The position numbers and the translations under genes are program-made. Below, piece by piece: positions 45,963-54,992 of a stretch of DNA of 64,000 nucleotides. A model generated the notes under the pieces. That model had not been told where the DNA came from. It did not search any database and worked only from the letters and a program-made list of their open reading frames with translations. The DNA lies in contig NZ_PDKF01000024.1 of NCBI RefSeq assembly GCF_004118855.1, positions 1 through 64,000 of the forward strand, written 5' to 3'. Source of the DNA: Arcobacter sp. CECT 8983. GTDB lineage: Bacteria > Campylobacterota > Campylobacteria > Campylobacterales > Arcobacteraceae. The first letter of the stretch is position 1, and the number at the start of each line of letters is the position of its first letter.

Positions 45963-48900
45963 ATGAAAAATATAATAAGTCTTTTTCTTATAATTGTTTT
46001 TTCTACTTCTTCTTTATATTGTAATGATATTTTTACCAAAAAAGAAAAAGAGTTTATAAAAAACAACCCTTCTATTAAAGTAGGAATAGAAAGAGATTGG
46101 CCTCCTTTTGATTTCGTTAATGATAATATACACAAAGGCTTAGTTAATGATTATTTAAAAATCATTAGCAATAAAACGAACTTAAACATTGAGTATGTAA
46201 CAGATACTTGGTCTAACTTACTACAAAAAGCAAAAAACAAAGAGATTGATTTACTTCCAGTAATAGCAAAAACAAAAGAGAGAGAAAATTTTTTACTTTT
46301 CACGGATAAATACTTAGAAATAAGGGACTATTTATTCTCAAAATCAATAAATTTTAATAGCTTAGATGATCTAAAGAATAAAACTTTAGCTATACCAAAA
46401 GATTATGCTTACGGAACATACATAATAAAAAACTATCCCAAAATAAAAATTTATGAAGTGAAAAATGTCCTAGAAGCCTTAAATGCAGTTTTAGAAAATA
46501 AAGCAGATGCCCTAATTTCAAATCCAGCTGTAGTAAACTATTTAACCAAAAAACATAACATAAAAGATATTGTTGGTAACTTTAATTTAGATTACAATAA
46601 AAACAGTCTATTTATGGCAACAACAAAGGAAAATAAAACATTAAATAATATTATAAACAAAGTGCTTAGAAATATTACAAAAGAAGAAAAACAAAATATA
46701 TATTATAAATGGGTCTTTTCAACAAGCAAAGAAATAAATATTAACTCTACACTTTCTTTAACAAAAGAAGAAAAAGAGTTTATTTTAAATAAAAAAAGAG
46801 TAACTATTGGAAATGAATTAGATTGGATTCCATATGATTATAATGAAGATGGTATTGCAAAAGGTTATATAATTGATTATATAAAACTTCTATCAAATAA
46901 GTTAGGTCTTGAACCAGTATTTGTTACTGATAAATGGTCAAATTTAGAAAATAAAGTAAAAAATAAAGAAATTGATATTCTTCCTGTTCTTGCCAAAAAT
47001 CAAAAAAGAGAGGAATATTTAAACTTTACTACAAGAATTTTAACTCAAGAATTAACTATAGTTACAAAAGTATCAAAAAATGAGATAATAAATCTAGACG
47101 ATTTAGCAAATAGAAAAATTGGTATGATAAAAAAATGGAATTTAACTGAACTAATTAAGAAAAATTATCCTTCAATCAAAGTCATAGAGTTTGATTCTAT
47201 TGATGATATTTTAGATGCAATAAAACACAACTTTATTGATGCAACAATCCAAAATGAATTACTTGCTAAATACTATATAAACCAGAAAATATATGAGTCT
47301 GATTTAAAAACTGTTGGAGTAATAGAAGTAAATGGTTTTAAAAAAGATCTTTTTATAGGAGTTAGAAAAGATTTAAAGATTCTTCAAACTCTTTATAATA
47401 AAGCTTTAAAAAATACCACTGAAACAGAAAAATTAATTCTAAAAAATAAATGGCATAATAGTTCTAAAGGCTTAATTCTTTCAGATGAAGAAAAAGAATT
47501 TATACAAAATAATGTAATAAATATCTCATTCACTTCAAATTGGAGACCCTTTAGCTATGTAAAAGATAATCAACCGCAAGGATTAGCCTATGATTATTGG
47601 AACCTTATAAGCAATAAAGTTAATTTAAAAACAAACTATATTTTTGAAGATAAATTTACAAAGTCCTTAGATTTAATAAAAGAGAAAAAAAGGGATCTTC
47701 TTTTATTAACCTCGAATACAAAAGAAAGAGAAGAATACTCAATTTTTACTAATACAATCTTCAAAACTCCAATCGGTATTGCAACTTTAAAAGATGAAAA
47801 CTATATACCTGATGCATCATATTTAGAAGGGAAAAAAGTTGCAGTTGGAAAAAACTATACAGCACAAAAACTATTAGAAGAAAAATATCCTAAAATAAGT
47901 TTTGTAGAGACAAAAAATTTAAAAGAAGCTCTTGAATTATTATCAGAAAATAGAGTTTATGCAGTAATTGATAGTATGCCAGCCTTATCTGATCAAATAA
48001 AAGAGTTTGCCTTTACTAATATAAAGATATCTGGAAGTACTAAAGTTGTTTTCAATATGAAAATGATGATTAGAGATGATTATACTATTTTAAGGTCTAT
48101 CATTAATAAAGTACTTTTAAATATTACAGAAGAAGATAAAAAAATTATTAAGAATAAATGGATTAATCTAGAATATGAAGAAAATTTTAATTATTCATTA
48201 ATCTGGAAAATTGTTTTAGGATTTACTATTGTTTTAATATTTGTGATTTATAAAAACAGACAACTTTTACAATATCAAGAAGAGTTAAATGAAACTAAAA
48301 CAAATTTAGAAAACTCTATAAAAAACTTTAAATTATTACTCGATGTAAATATTGCAGGAATCGTAATAATAAATGATAATAAAATAAAATATATAAATGA
48401 TGAATTAACAAATATTTTGAAAATAGATTCTAAAAATGATTTATTAGAAAAAGATTTGCAGATATTATTTGAAAACTATACAATAGAAGATTTATTGATA
48501 AAAACTAAAAATAATGAATCCTTTGAATTAGAATTAACATATAATAGTAAAATAACAATACCAGTACTTGTAAAAGTAAAAGATATTGTATATGATAAAA
48601 AGAAATCATATATTATTTCCATAATTGACTTAACAGATATAAAGAATAAAGAAGAATTACTTTTACAACAATCTAAAATGGCAAGCTTAGGTGAAATGAT
48701 TGGTAATATTGCCCACCAATGGAGACAACCTTTATCTACAATTTCAACTGCGGCTTCTGGTGTAAAAATACAAAAAGAGTTTAATTCGCTAACAGATGAA
48801 ATGCTTATAACTAGCCTAGATACAATAACACAGACAACACAATTTTTATCTCAAACAATCAATGATTTCCAAAACTATATTAAAGACGATAAGAAAAAAG

Positions 48901-49364
48901 TTTTATTCTATGTAAATGATAGTTTTGAAAAAGTTTTATCTATATTAAATGCTTCTTTTATTAATCATCATATTGAAGTAAAAAAGGATATAGAAAATAT
49001 AGAAGTGTATGGTTATCCTAATGAATTAAATCAAGTATTATTAAACATTTTTGCAAATTCAAAAGATGCATTAAAAGAGAAAGAAAGTATAGAAAAATAT
49101 ATTTTTATAAAAACTTATAAAAAAGATAATAATGTTTATCTAGAAATAATTGACAATGGTGGTGGAATAAAAAAAGAGATTATAGAAAAAGTATTTGAAC
49201 CATATTTTACTACAAAACACAAATCACAAGGAACAGGCTTAGGTTTATATATGACACACAAAATCATTACTGAAAGTATGATGGGTAAAATAAAAATAGA
49301 AAACTGTAAATATAAAACTTTTGATAATTGTACAAAAGTTACAATCTCACTTCCAATAGATTAA
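45963..49364 (+). CDS. Sensor histidine kinase with three periplasmic substrate-binding domains
   Basis: 1133 residues. A signal peptide (1-20) precedes three tandem SBP_bac_3 domains (about 25-255, 270-500, 510-740), each opening with a variant of WxPFDF and containing the KTKEREN-like motif. One membrane helix (about 744-764), a PAS domain (about 790-885) and a kinase core with His918 in AHQWRQPL, N-box FANSKDAL, G1 DNGGGI and G2 GTGLGL follow. The binding domains probably sense amino acids or similar solutes, as in BvgS. No response regulator is adjacent. Confidence 0.92.
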   Translation: MKNIISLFLIIVFSTSSLYCNDIFTKKEKEFIKNNPSIKVGIERDWPPFDFVNDNIHKGLVNDYLKIISNKTNLNIEYVTDTWSNLLQKAKNKEIDLLPVIAKTKERENFLLFTDKYLEIRDYLFSKSINFNSLDDLKNKTLAIPKDYAYGTYIIKNYPKIKIYEVKNVLEALNAVLENKADALISNPAVVNYLTKKHNIKDIVGNFNLDYNKNSLFMATTKENKTLNNIINKVLRNITKEEKQNIYYKWVFSTSKEININSTLSLTKEEKEFILNKKRVTIGNELDWIPYDYNEDGIAKGYIIDYIKLLSNKLGLEPVFVTDKWSNLENKVKNKEIDILPVLAKNQKREEYLNFTTRILTQELTIVTKVSKNEIINLDDLANRKIGMIKKWNLTELIKKNYPSIKVIEFDSIDDILDAIKHNFIDATIQNELLAKYYINQKIYESDLKTVGVIEVNGFKKDLFIGVRKDLKILQTLYNKALKNTTETEKLILKNKWHNSSKGLILSDEEKEFIQNNVINISFTSNWRPFSYVKDNQPQGLAYDYWNLISNKVNLKTNYIFEDKFTKSLDLIKEKKRDLLLLTSNTKEREEYSIFTNTIFKTPIGIATLKDENYIPDASYLEGKKVAVGKNYTAQKLLEEKYPKISFVETKNLKEALELLSENRVYAVIDSMPALSDQIKEFAFTNIKISGSTKVVFNMKMMIRDDYTILRSIINKVLLNITEEDKKIIKNKWINLEYEENFNYSLIWKIVLGFTIVLIFVIYKNRQLLQYQEELNETKTNLENSIKNFKLLLDVNIAGIVIINDNKIKYINDELTNILKIDSKNDLLEKDLQILFENYTIEDLLIKTKNNESFELELTYNSKITIPVLVKVKDIVYDKKKSYIISIIDLTDIKNKEELLLQQSKMASLGEMIGNIAHQWRQPLSTISTAASGVKIQKEFNSLTDEMLITSLDTITQTTQFLSQTINDFQNYIKDDKKKVLFYVNDSFEKVLSILNASFINHHIEVKKDIENIEVYGYPNELNQVLLNIFANSKDALKEKESIEKYIFIKTYKKDNNVYLEIIDNGGGIKKEIIEKVFEPYFTTKHKSQGTGLGLYMTHKIITESMMGKIKIENCKYKTFDNCTKVTISLPID

Positions 49365-49460
49365 ACTCCTTAAATAGCATATATAAAGGGCTATTTAAAA
49401 AAATATAAATATAATAATCGAAATAAAAATATAAACTCATTAGACACACGAAGGAAAATA

Positions 49461-50675
49461 ATGTCAAATTATTTAGAGAATACACCAGATAATAATGGTT
49501 ATTTTGGAAGATTTGGAGGTTCTTTTATCCCTCCTGTTTTAGAAAAACCATTCGAAGATATAAAAGAAGCATATGAAAAAATCAAAAAAGACCCAAAATT
49601 TATTGAAGATTTAAAATATGTAAGAAAACATTATCAAGGAAGACCAACTCCAATTAGCTTTGCAAAAAACTTAAGTGACTACTGTGGTGGGGCAAAGATA
49701 TATTTAAAAAGAGAAGATTTAAATCACTCAGGAGCTCATAAATTAAATCACTGCATGGCTGAAGTAATTTTAGCTAAGCACATGGGATATAAAAAAGTTA
49801 TAGCTGAAACAGGAGCTGGGCAACATGGTGTTGCATTAGCAACTGCTGCTGCTTATTTTGGATTAGAGTGTGAAATTCATATGGGTGAAGTAGATATAAA
49901 AAAAGAACACCCAAATGTTGTAAGGATGAGAATTCTTGGAGCAAATGTTATTCCTGCAACCCATGGTTTAAAAACTTTAAAAGAGGCAGTTGATTCAGCT
50001 TTTGAATCATATATTAATCAAGCTGATACTGCTATTTATTGTATTGGTTCAGTTGTTGGACCACATCCTTTTCCTATGATGGTAAGAGATTTCCAAAGTA
50101 TTATTGGAATAGAGTCAAGGGAACAATTTTTTGAACATGAAGATAGCTTACCAAACAATATTGTCGCTTGTGTTGGTGGTGGTTCAAATGCAATGGGAAT
50201 TTTTTCAGGCTTTATTGATGATAAAGAAGTAAACCTTTATGGAGTTGAGCCAATGGGTAAAGGTGATAAAATAGGAGAACACTCTGCAACTTTAACTTAT
50301 GGAGAAGAAGGTGTAATGCACGGATTTAACTCTATTATGTTAAAAGATGAAAAGGGAGAACCTGCTGCTGTTCATTCTATTGGTTCTGGAATTGACTACC
50401 CATCAGTTGGACCAGAGCATGCCCATTTAAAAGATATAGGAAGAACTAAAGTTGGTCTTTGTAATGATGAAGAAGCAGTAAATGCTTTCTATAAACTTTC
50501 TCAACTTGAAGGTATTATTCCAGCATTAGAATCTGCTCATGCAGTTGCTTTTGCAATGAAACTTGCAAGTAAACTAGCAAAAGATGAGACTATTTTAGTT
50601 AGTTTAAGTGGTAGAGGTGACAAAGATATTGATTTTGTTGTTGAAAACTACCCTATTCCAAATGCAAAGTTTTAA
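49461..50675 (+). CDS. trpB: Tryptophan synthase beta chain
   Basis: 404 residues. The PLP lysine is in HSGAHKLNH and the phosphate loop in [10 protein letters not shown]. It joins indole and serine. trpA does not follow; the next gene is convergent, so trpB is a separate unit, like trpD at 35615. A 9-bp inverted repeat in the 96-base leader lacks a T-run. Confidence 0.96.
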   Translation: MSNYLENTPDNNGYFGRFGGSFIPPVLEKPFEDIKEAYEKIKKDPKFIEDLKYVRKHYQGRPTPISFAKNLSDYCGGAKIYLKREDLNHSGAHKLNHCMAEVILAKHMGYKKVIAETGAGQHGVALATAAAYFGLECEIHMGEVDIKKEHPNVVRMRILGANVIPATHGLKTLKEAVDSAFESYINQADTAIYCIGSVVGPHPFPMMVRDFQSIIGIESREQFFEHEDSLPNNIVACVGGGSNAMGIFSGFIDDKEVNLYGVEPMGKGDKIGEHSATLTYGEEGVMHGFNSIMLKDEKGEPAAVHSIGSGIDYPSVGPEHAHLKDIGRTKVGLCNDEEAVNAFYKLSQLEGIIPALESAHAVAFAMKLASKLAKDETILVSLSGRGDKDIDFVVENYPIPNAKF

Positions 50676-50692
50676 TACATGAATAAGAGTAA

Positions 50693-51220
50693 TTAAATTT
50701 CACAAAGAGATTTAATTAACTCTTTAAACTTTTTTATAGACAACTCTAAAGAAGAAGAGTTGTCAAAATTTATAAGATTTTTACAGTTGATCTTAGAATA
50801 AGTCCTATTTAACCTATTTTCAATCTCTTCTTTTGACTCCCTAGCTCTTTTTTCAAGTCTTGTTTTTAAAACTTCTTTTGAAACAGTAATATTTATGGTA
50901 ATTACATTTTTGTAATTACTTTCAAAATCTTCTATTTTTGACCTTGAAATAGATATTATATTTGCACCTTTTTTTATTGATGACTTTGAAATTCCATAGT
51001 TATTACCATGTGCATACCATGATGAAATAAAAAAACCATGGTTTTGTAAAATAGAAAAAGCACTTGTTTCTAAAAAATAGTTATTTTCATTTTTATCAGG
51101 CTTTCTTGTTATATACCTTCTTACAAAATTAATATCATTAAAGTCATTTTTTAATGCTTTTAACAAAGTATCTTTTCCAGAACCACTGTTACCAACAATT
51201 AATATAATTTTTTCATCCAT
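50693..51220 (-). CDS. PhnN-like ribose bisphosphokinase / guanylate kinase fold protein
   Basis: 175 residues. Walker A GNSGSGKDTLLKAL, then VRRYITRKP, which resembles PhnN (ribose 1,5-bisphosphate phosphokinase, PRPP formation). Other phn genes are absent. A nucleotide or ribose-phosphate kinase is likely, exact substrate unsure. Confidence 0.75.
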   Translation of the reverse strand: MDEKIILIVGNSGSGKDTLLKALKNDFNDINFVRRYITRKPDKNENNYFLETSAFSILQNHGFFISSWYAHGNNYGISKSSIKKGANIISISRSKIEDFESNYKNVITINITVSKEVLKTRLEKRARESKEEIENRLNRTYSKINCKNLINFDNSSSLELSIKKFKELIKSLCEI

Positions 51221-51242
51221 GTTAATCTACTAATTATTTTTT

Positions 51243-51317
51243 TCAAACTATACCATAAAAATTATCTTTATTATATTTTGCAGTAAGATGTAAAATACTT
51301 CTATATATTGTAACCAT
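51243..51317 (-). CDS. Possible 24-residue leader peptide
   Basis: ATG at 51317 with AAGGA seven bases upstream opens a 24-codon frame ending 22 bases before the PhnN-like gene. Sequence begins MVTIYRSILHLTAKY. No homologue known to me; could be chance. Confidence 0.22.
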   Translation of the reverse strand: MVTIYRSILHLTAKYNKDNFYGIV

Positions 51318-51478
51318 ATTATTTTCCTTATATTTTTAACTATTATAAAGAAGTAAAATTACACAACGATTACAACTTGTAACTAAAAAATATCTCAAAA
51401 AAGTATATTTTTGTATTTTTTAAAATTAATATTTTTTTATAAGTATTTTTTAAGATATTATTATAAAAGGTCAATATT

Positions 51479-51496
51479 ACTTGACTTGAGTCAAGT
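51479..51496. promoter_or_regulatory. Palindromic site ACTTGA-N6-TCAAGT
   Basis: Six-base arms pair exactly. It lies about 45 bases upstream of the putative -35 of the formate dehydrogenase gamma gene. A similar palindrome with a 5-base centre occurs at 5051-5067. An operator is possible. Confidence 0.35.
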
Positions 51497-51541
51497 AAAA
51501 GTAAAAATTTATTTGCTTTTATTAAAAAAGGTAAATAAAAC

Positions 51542-51571
51542 TTGACTTTTTTATTATAATTAATATAGAAT
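51542..51571 (+). promoter_or_regulatory. Putative promoter of the formate dehydrogenase gamma gene
   Basis: TTGACT (51542-51547), 18-base spacer, TAGAAT (51566-51571), 86 bases before the start codon. Confidence 0.5.
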
Positions 51572-51657
51572 TCAATTTTAGTAGTAATATTTAATTTACT
51601 TTTAAAATAAAGCTATTTTTTTATTGAAAAAAAAGCTTTTTCTATGAAGGAGACGTT

Positions 51658-52539
51658 ATGAAAAAATATCTATTAGTGATGTTATTTCTATCAAGTGCAC
51701 TGTTTGCACACACAACTGTAAGTGATGCTAACCAAGAAATTATTACAAATATGCTTGCATATGAAAAAACTGGTAATACTCAATTGGGGGAAATGTTTGT
51801 ATATCTTCAAACAAAAATATTTGAAAATGCTTATTTATCAATTATTCTAATTGTGCCATTAGTATTTTTAATTCATTTCTTAATTATCGGACCAAAAAAA
51901 TTCAGTCATGATGGTAAAAAGTATTATGTATTTAGTTTATTTAATAGAATAATACACGCAATGGCAGCTATTTCATTCTTAATAATTATTCCTACAGGAT
52001 TAATTATGATGTTTGGTTCAACATTTGGTGGAGGAGAGTTTGTAAAAGCTTGTAAAGAACTTCATGCTGTTTCAACTATTCTTTTTATGATAAGTGTAGT
52101 ACCAATGTTTTTAATGTGGCTTAAAAGTATGCTTTTTACTAAAGAGGATATAAAATGGTTTATGATTTTAGGTGGTTATTTATCTAAAGAGAAAAAACCT
52201 GTTCCTGCAGGAAAATTTAATGCTGGACAAAAAATGTGGTTTTGGGTTTGCACTATTGGTGGAGTTGCAATGATTTTTACAGGTGCAACACTATATGTTC
52301 AAGATTTAAATTTAGCAGTTTTAACTATGTTTGGTTTAACAAAAATTGAAATGCTAAGAATATGTATTATAGTACATAGTGCAGTAGGTCTTGCAATGGT
52401 TGCATTATTCTTTACTCACTTATATATGTCTGTTTTTGCAATTAAAGGTGCAATTGTTAGTATGATTAATGGATATAAAGAAGAGGAAGAAATGAAAATT
52501 CTTCATAGTTCTTATCATAAAGAGCTTGAAAAAAATTAG
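51658..52539 (+). CDS. Formate dehydrogenase gamma subunit (cytochrome b)
   Basis: 293 residues with a signal peptide and about five membrane helices. FNRIIHAMAAISFLIIIPTG and KELHAVSTILFM hold heme-ligand histidines typical of the FdnI family, which passes formate electrons to quinone. The catalytic alpha and beta subunits are not in the window, so it is an orphan here. AAGGAG lies eight bases before the ATG. Confidence 0.88.
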   Translation: MKKYLLVMLFLSSALFAHTTVSDANQEIITNMLAYEKTGNTQLGEMFVYLQTKIFENAYLSIILIVPLVFLIHFLIIGPKKFSHDGKKYYVFSLFNRIIHAMAAISFLIIIPTGLIMMFGSTFGGGEFVKACKELHAVSTILFMISVVPMFLMWLKSMLFTKEDIKWFMILGGYLSKEKKPVPAGKFNAGQKMWFWVCTIGGVAMIFTGATLYVQDLNLAVLTMFGLTKIEMLRICIIVHSAVGLAMVALFFTHLYMSVFAIKGAIVSMINGYKEEEEMKILHSSYHKELEKN

Positions 52540-52552
52540 TAGTAACTTTATA

Positions 52553-52580
52553 AATACAAAGGATTATATTCCTTTGTATT
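52553..52580. terminator. Hairpin between convergent genes
   Basis: A perfect 11-bp stem (52553-52563 with 52570-52580) around six bases separates the cytochrome b gene from the DUF455 gene. T-tracts are weak on both strands. Confidence 0.5.
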
Positions 52581-53397
52581 AATTACAATCTTCTTTCTTA
52601 GATAAAAACTTTAATTCATCACAAGAAAAACCTGCTTTTTTTCTAGCTTCAATATTTAATTGATATTTTTTTGTTGTACTACCTGGAAATACTTTTTCTA
52701 AAATCTCTATGTAAGTTTTTTCAGGGTCTAAACCTTGTCTTTTGCACTCAAACTTAAACCACCTATCACCTTTTGTTACATGGTCAACCTCTTCTTCTAA
52801 AATAACCTTTAAAGCATTTAATATCTTTTCATTAAAATCATCTAAATTTGAATTTAATTTCTCCATAATTTTGGGATTTTGTTCTAAGCCATTTGCTTCT
52901 AAAAATCTTGGAACAACTGCCATTCTTGATAATAAATCTGGGGTACTTTTCATTGCTTCAAAAAGATTTGTATGTACCTCAAGTTCTCCATAATATGATC
53001 CTAATTCTTTAAGTAAACCTTCAAGCATTTCAAAATGTCTAACTTCATCATTTGCAACTTCTAACCAATCATCATAATACTCTTTTGGTAAGTTTTTAAA
53101 TCTCAAAGCAGCATCTAAAGCTAAATCTATGGCGCTATATTCTATATGTGCAATAGTATGTAAAAGAATTACTTTCCCTTCATTTGTATTGAAATACTTT
53201 GGTGTTTTTACCTCTTTTGGTAATACAATTTTTAAAAAATCATAATATGATGGATTTTTTAGCTCATATGGTGTATAATTGTAATCAAATTGTGATTTTT
53301 TGTTTAAATAATCGTTATAAAAGGCTTTGAAGTCACTAATCTTTTTTTGAGGGTTAGCTTCAAGTACGATTTTTTCTAGCCTTAAATGATAATGCAT
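52579..53397 (-). CDS. DUF455 ferritin-like protein
   Basis: 272 residues, all-helical. HTIAHIEYSAIDLALD, NDEVRHFEML and EEEVDHVTKGDRWF show the Glu/His ligand pattern of a diiron ferritin-like fold (DUF455, sometimes compared with MiaE). Catalytic function of the family is not settled. Divergent from an MBL hydrolase gene. Confidence 0.85.
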   Translation of the reverse strand: MHYHLRLEKIVLEANPQKKISDFKAFYNDYLNKKSQFDYNYTPYELKNPSYYDFLKIVLPKEVKTPKYFNTNEGKVILLHTIAHIEYSAIDLALDAALRFKNLPKEYYDDWLEVANDEVRHFEMLEGLLKELGSYYGELEVHTNLFEAMKSTPDLLSRMAVVPRFLEANGLEQNPKIMEKLNSNLDDFNEKILNALKVILEEEVDHVTKGDRWFKFECKRQGLDPEKTYIEILEKVFPGSTTKKYQLNIEARKKAGFSCDELKFLSKKEDCN

Positions 53398-53463
53398 AAT
53401 CTTCCTTACAGTTTTAATTTAATATACTAGATTAAATTTTAGCTAACTAAGGATTAAAGAACT

Positions 53464-54057
53464 ATGTCATTAAAAGTCCAACCAATGGGTGATTATCAAA
53501 CAAACTGTTACATTATTACTGTAGATGGGAAAGATTTTATTATTGATCCAGGTGTAGGTGCTACAAGATGGGTTTTACAAAATGTTCAAAACCCTGTTGC
53601 CATTTTAAATACACATGGACATTTTGACCATGTGTGGTCAAACAAAGAAGTGAGTGATAAATTAGGTTTAAAAATTTATACTCCAGAAGAAGACAATTTT
53701 ATGCTAGAAAAAGACCCTTATGGGTTTGGTATGACTCCTTCATGTGCTGATGTATTAGTTAAGCCAGATGAAGAGTTTGATTTTGATGGAATAAAAGTAA
53801 AATTTCATTATTTTCCTGGTCATACTCCTGGATGTTCTGCAATTGAGATAGATAGCCACTTATTTTCAGGGGACTTTATCTTTAATAACTCAATTGGAAG
53901 AACAGATTTTCCTTTTTCTAGTCCAGAAAAAATGAAAAAGAGTATAGATAAGATATTAGCATGGAATAAAGATATTAGAATATATCCAGGTCATGGTCCA
54001 GCTACATCTTTAAATAGTGAAAGAAACTCTTTGTTAAATTGGAAAAATTATTTATAA
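53464..54057 (+). CDS. MBL-fold metallohydrolase (glyoxalase II-like)
   Basis: 197 residues. THGHFDHVW is the HxHxDH metal motif, with further ligands in PGHTPGC, SGDFIF and PGHGPATS. Glyoxalase II-like members hydrolyse thioesters such as S-lactoylglutathione; the exact substrate is unknown. It precedes the GGDEF gene pair by 15 bases. Confidence 0.88.
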   Translation: MSLKVQPMGDYQTNCYIITVDGKDFIIDPGVGATRWVLQNVQNPVAILNTHGHFDHVWSNKEVSDKLGLKIYTPEEDNFMLEKDPYGFGMTPSCADVLVKPDEEFDFDGIKVKFHYFPGHTPGCSAIEIDSHLFSGDFIFNNSIGRTDFPFSSPEKMKKSIDKILAWNKDIRIYPGHGPATSLNSERNSLLNWKNYL

Positions 54058-54072
54058 CAGTTAGGTAAAAAT

Positions 54073-54984
54073 ATGAATTATAACAAGTTGAATTCTTATA
54101 GTTTTCAAATGATTATTGCATTAAATGATCACTTAAAAACTTTAAATAAATTAGATGATATTTTTGCATATCTATCATCTTATTTAAATAAAGATTTTGG
54201 GATATCTAAAATAAAAGCATGTATTAATAATAGAAGCATTTATTCTAATATTGAGGAAGATAAAGAGCTTAAAAGAAAAAATTTATTTATCAAACTTGAT
54301 GAAAATGATGAACTAGAAATAACGTTCTATTTTAATTCAGAACAAGAAGAAGATAAAATTGAATCTACTACAGATATAATAAGAACAACATTTAACTTAA
54401 TTTCTCAAACTATATATAATAAATATCTAACATCTCAACTTAAAGAGTTATCATTAAAAGATACATTAACAGGTCTTTATAATAGACAATATGTAGATGA
54501 ATATCTAAAAACAATTCTTCCTCTTTCATCTAGAGAGAAAAAGAAAATAGCTTTTTTAAAAATTGGTATTGACCATTTTAAAGCTGTTATTGATGAATTC
54601 GATTATAAAATAGGAGATAAAGTTTTAAAAGAGTTAGCAGTTAGCTTAAAAAACTCTGTTAGAACTTCTGATATAGTTTCAAGAATTGACTCAGATGAGT
54701 TTTTAGTTATTTTACATAATGTAGAAAGTGAAGAAAATGCAATAAAAGTTGCAGAAAAAATAATAGAAAACTTTAAGAAGAAAAAAGTTATTGTTAACAT
54801 AAGTACAAATCAAATACTTATGAAAACAATTTGTGCTGGTATTTCTATGTTTCCTGATGATGCAAACAAAACAGAAGAGATTTTTAGATCTTCTGATATT
54901 GCCCTTTATGAAGCAAGGAATAAAGGTAGAAGTCAACTTTTCAAATTTAAAAAAGAAGAGACAAATACAATAGATCTTTTTTAA
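54073..54984 (+). CDS. Degenerate GGDEF-domain protein (first of a tandem pair)
   Basis: 303 residues, no membrane helix. N-terminal GAF-like part (about 1-130), then a GGDEF domain. The signature reads DSDEF (206-210), the metal Asp of the canonical DIDHFK is Gly in KIGIDHFK, and the guanine-contact Asn is Ile in AVIDEF. It may be an inactive c-di-GMP or GTP sensor rather than a cyclase. It ends TNTIDLF, shared with the next gene eight bases downstream. Confidence 0.82.
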   Translation: MNYNKLNSYSFQMIIALNDHLKTLNKLDDIFAYLSSYLNKDFGISKIKACINNRSIYSNIEEDKELKRKNLFIKLDENDELEITFYFNSEQEEDKIESTTDIIRTTFNLISQTIYNKYLTSQLKELSLKDTLTGLYNRQYVDEYLKTILPLSSREKKKIAFLKIGIDHFKAVIDEFDYKIGDKVLKELAVSLKNSVRTSDIVSRIDSDEFLVILHNVESEENAIKVAEKIIENFKKKKVIVNISTNQILMKTICAGISMFPDDANKTEEIFRSSDIALYEARNKGRSQLFKFKKEETNTIDLF

Positions 54985-54992
54985 GGAACAAA

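Larger units (their letters stand above)
51221..51657. other. 437-base AT-rich intergenic region
   Basis: No full-length gene. It holds a possible 24-codon peptide near the PhnN-like gene, a palindrome ACTTGA-N6-TCAAGT at 51479-51496, a second half-site-like AAACTTGACT at about 51538-51547, and a promoter at 51542-51571 for the cytochrome b gene. Confidence 0.6.

Noticed and set aside
49369-49415. 9-bp inverted repeat in the trpB leader as a terminator
   Set aside because: It is followed by an A-run rather than a T-run on the coding strand, so it is not an intrinsic terminator of the upstream kinase.
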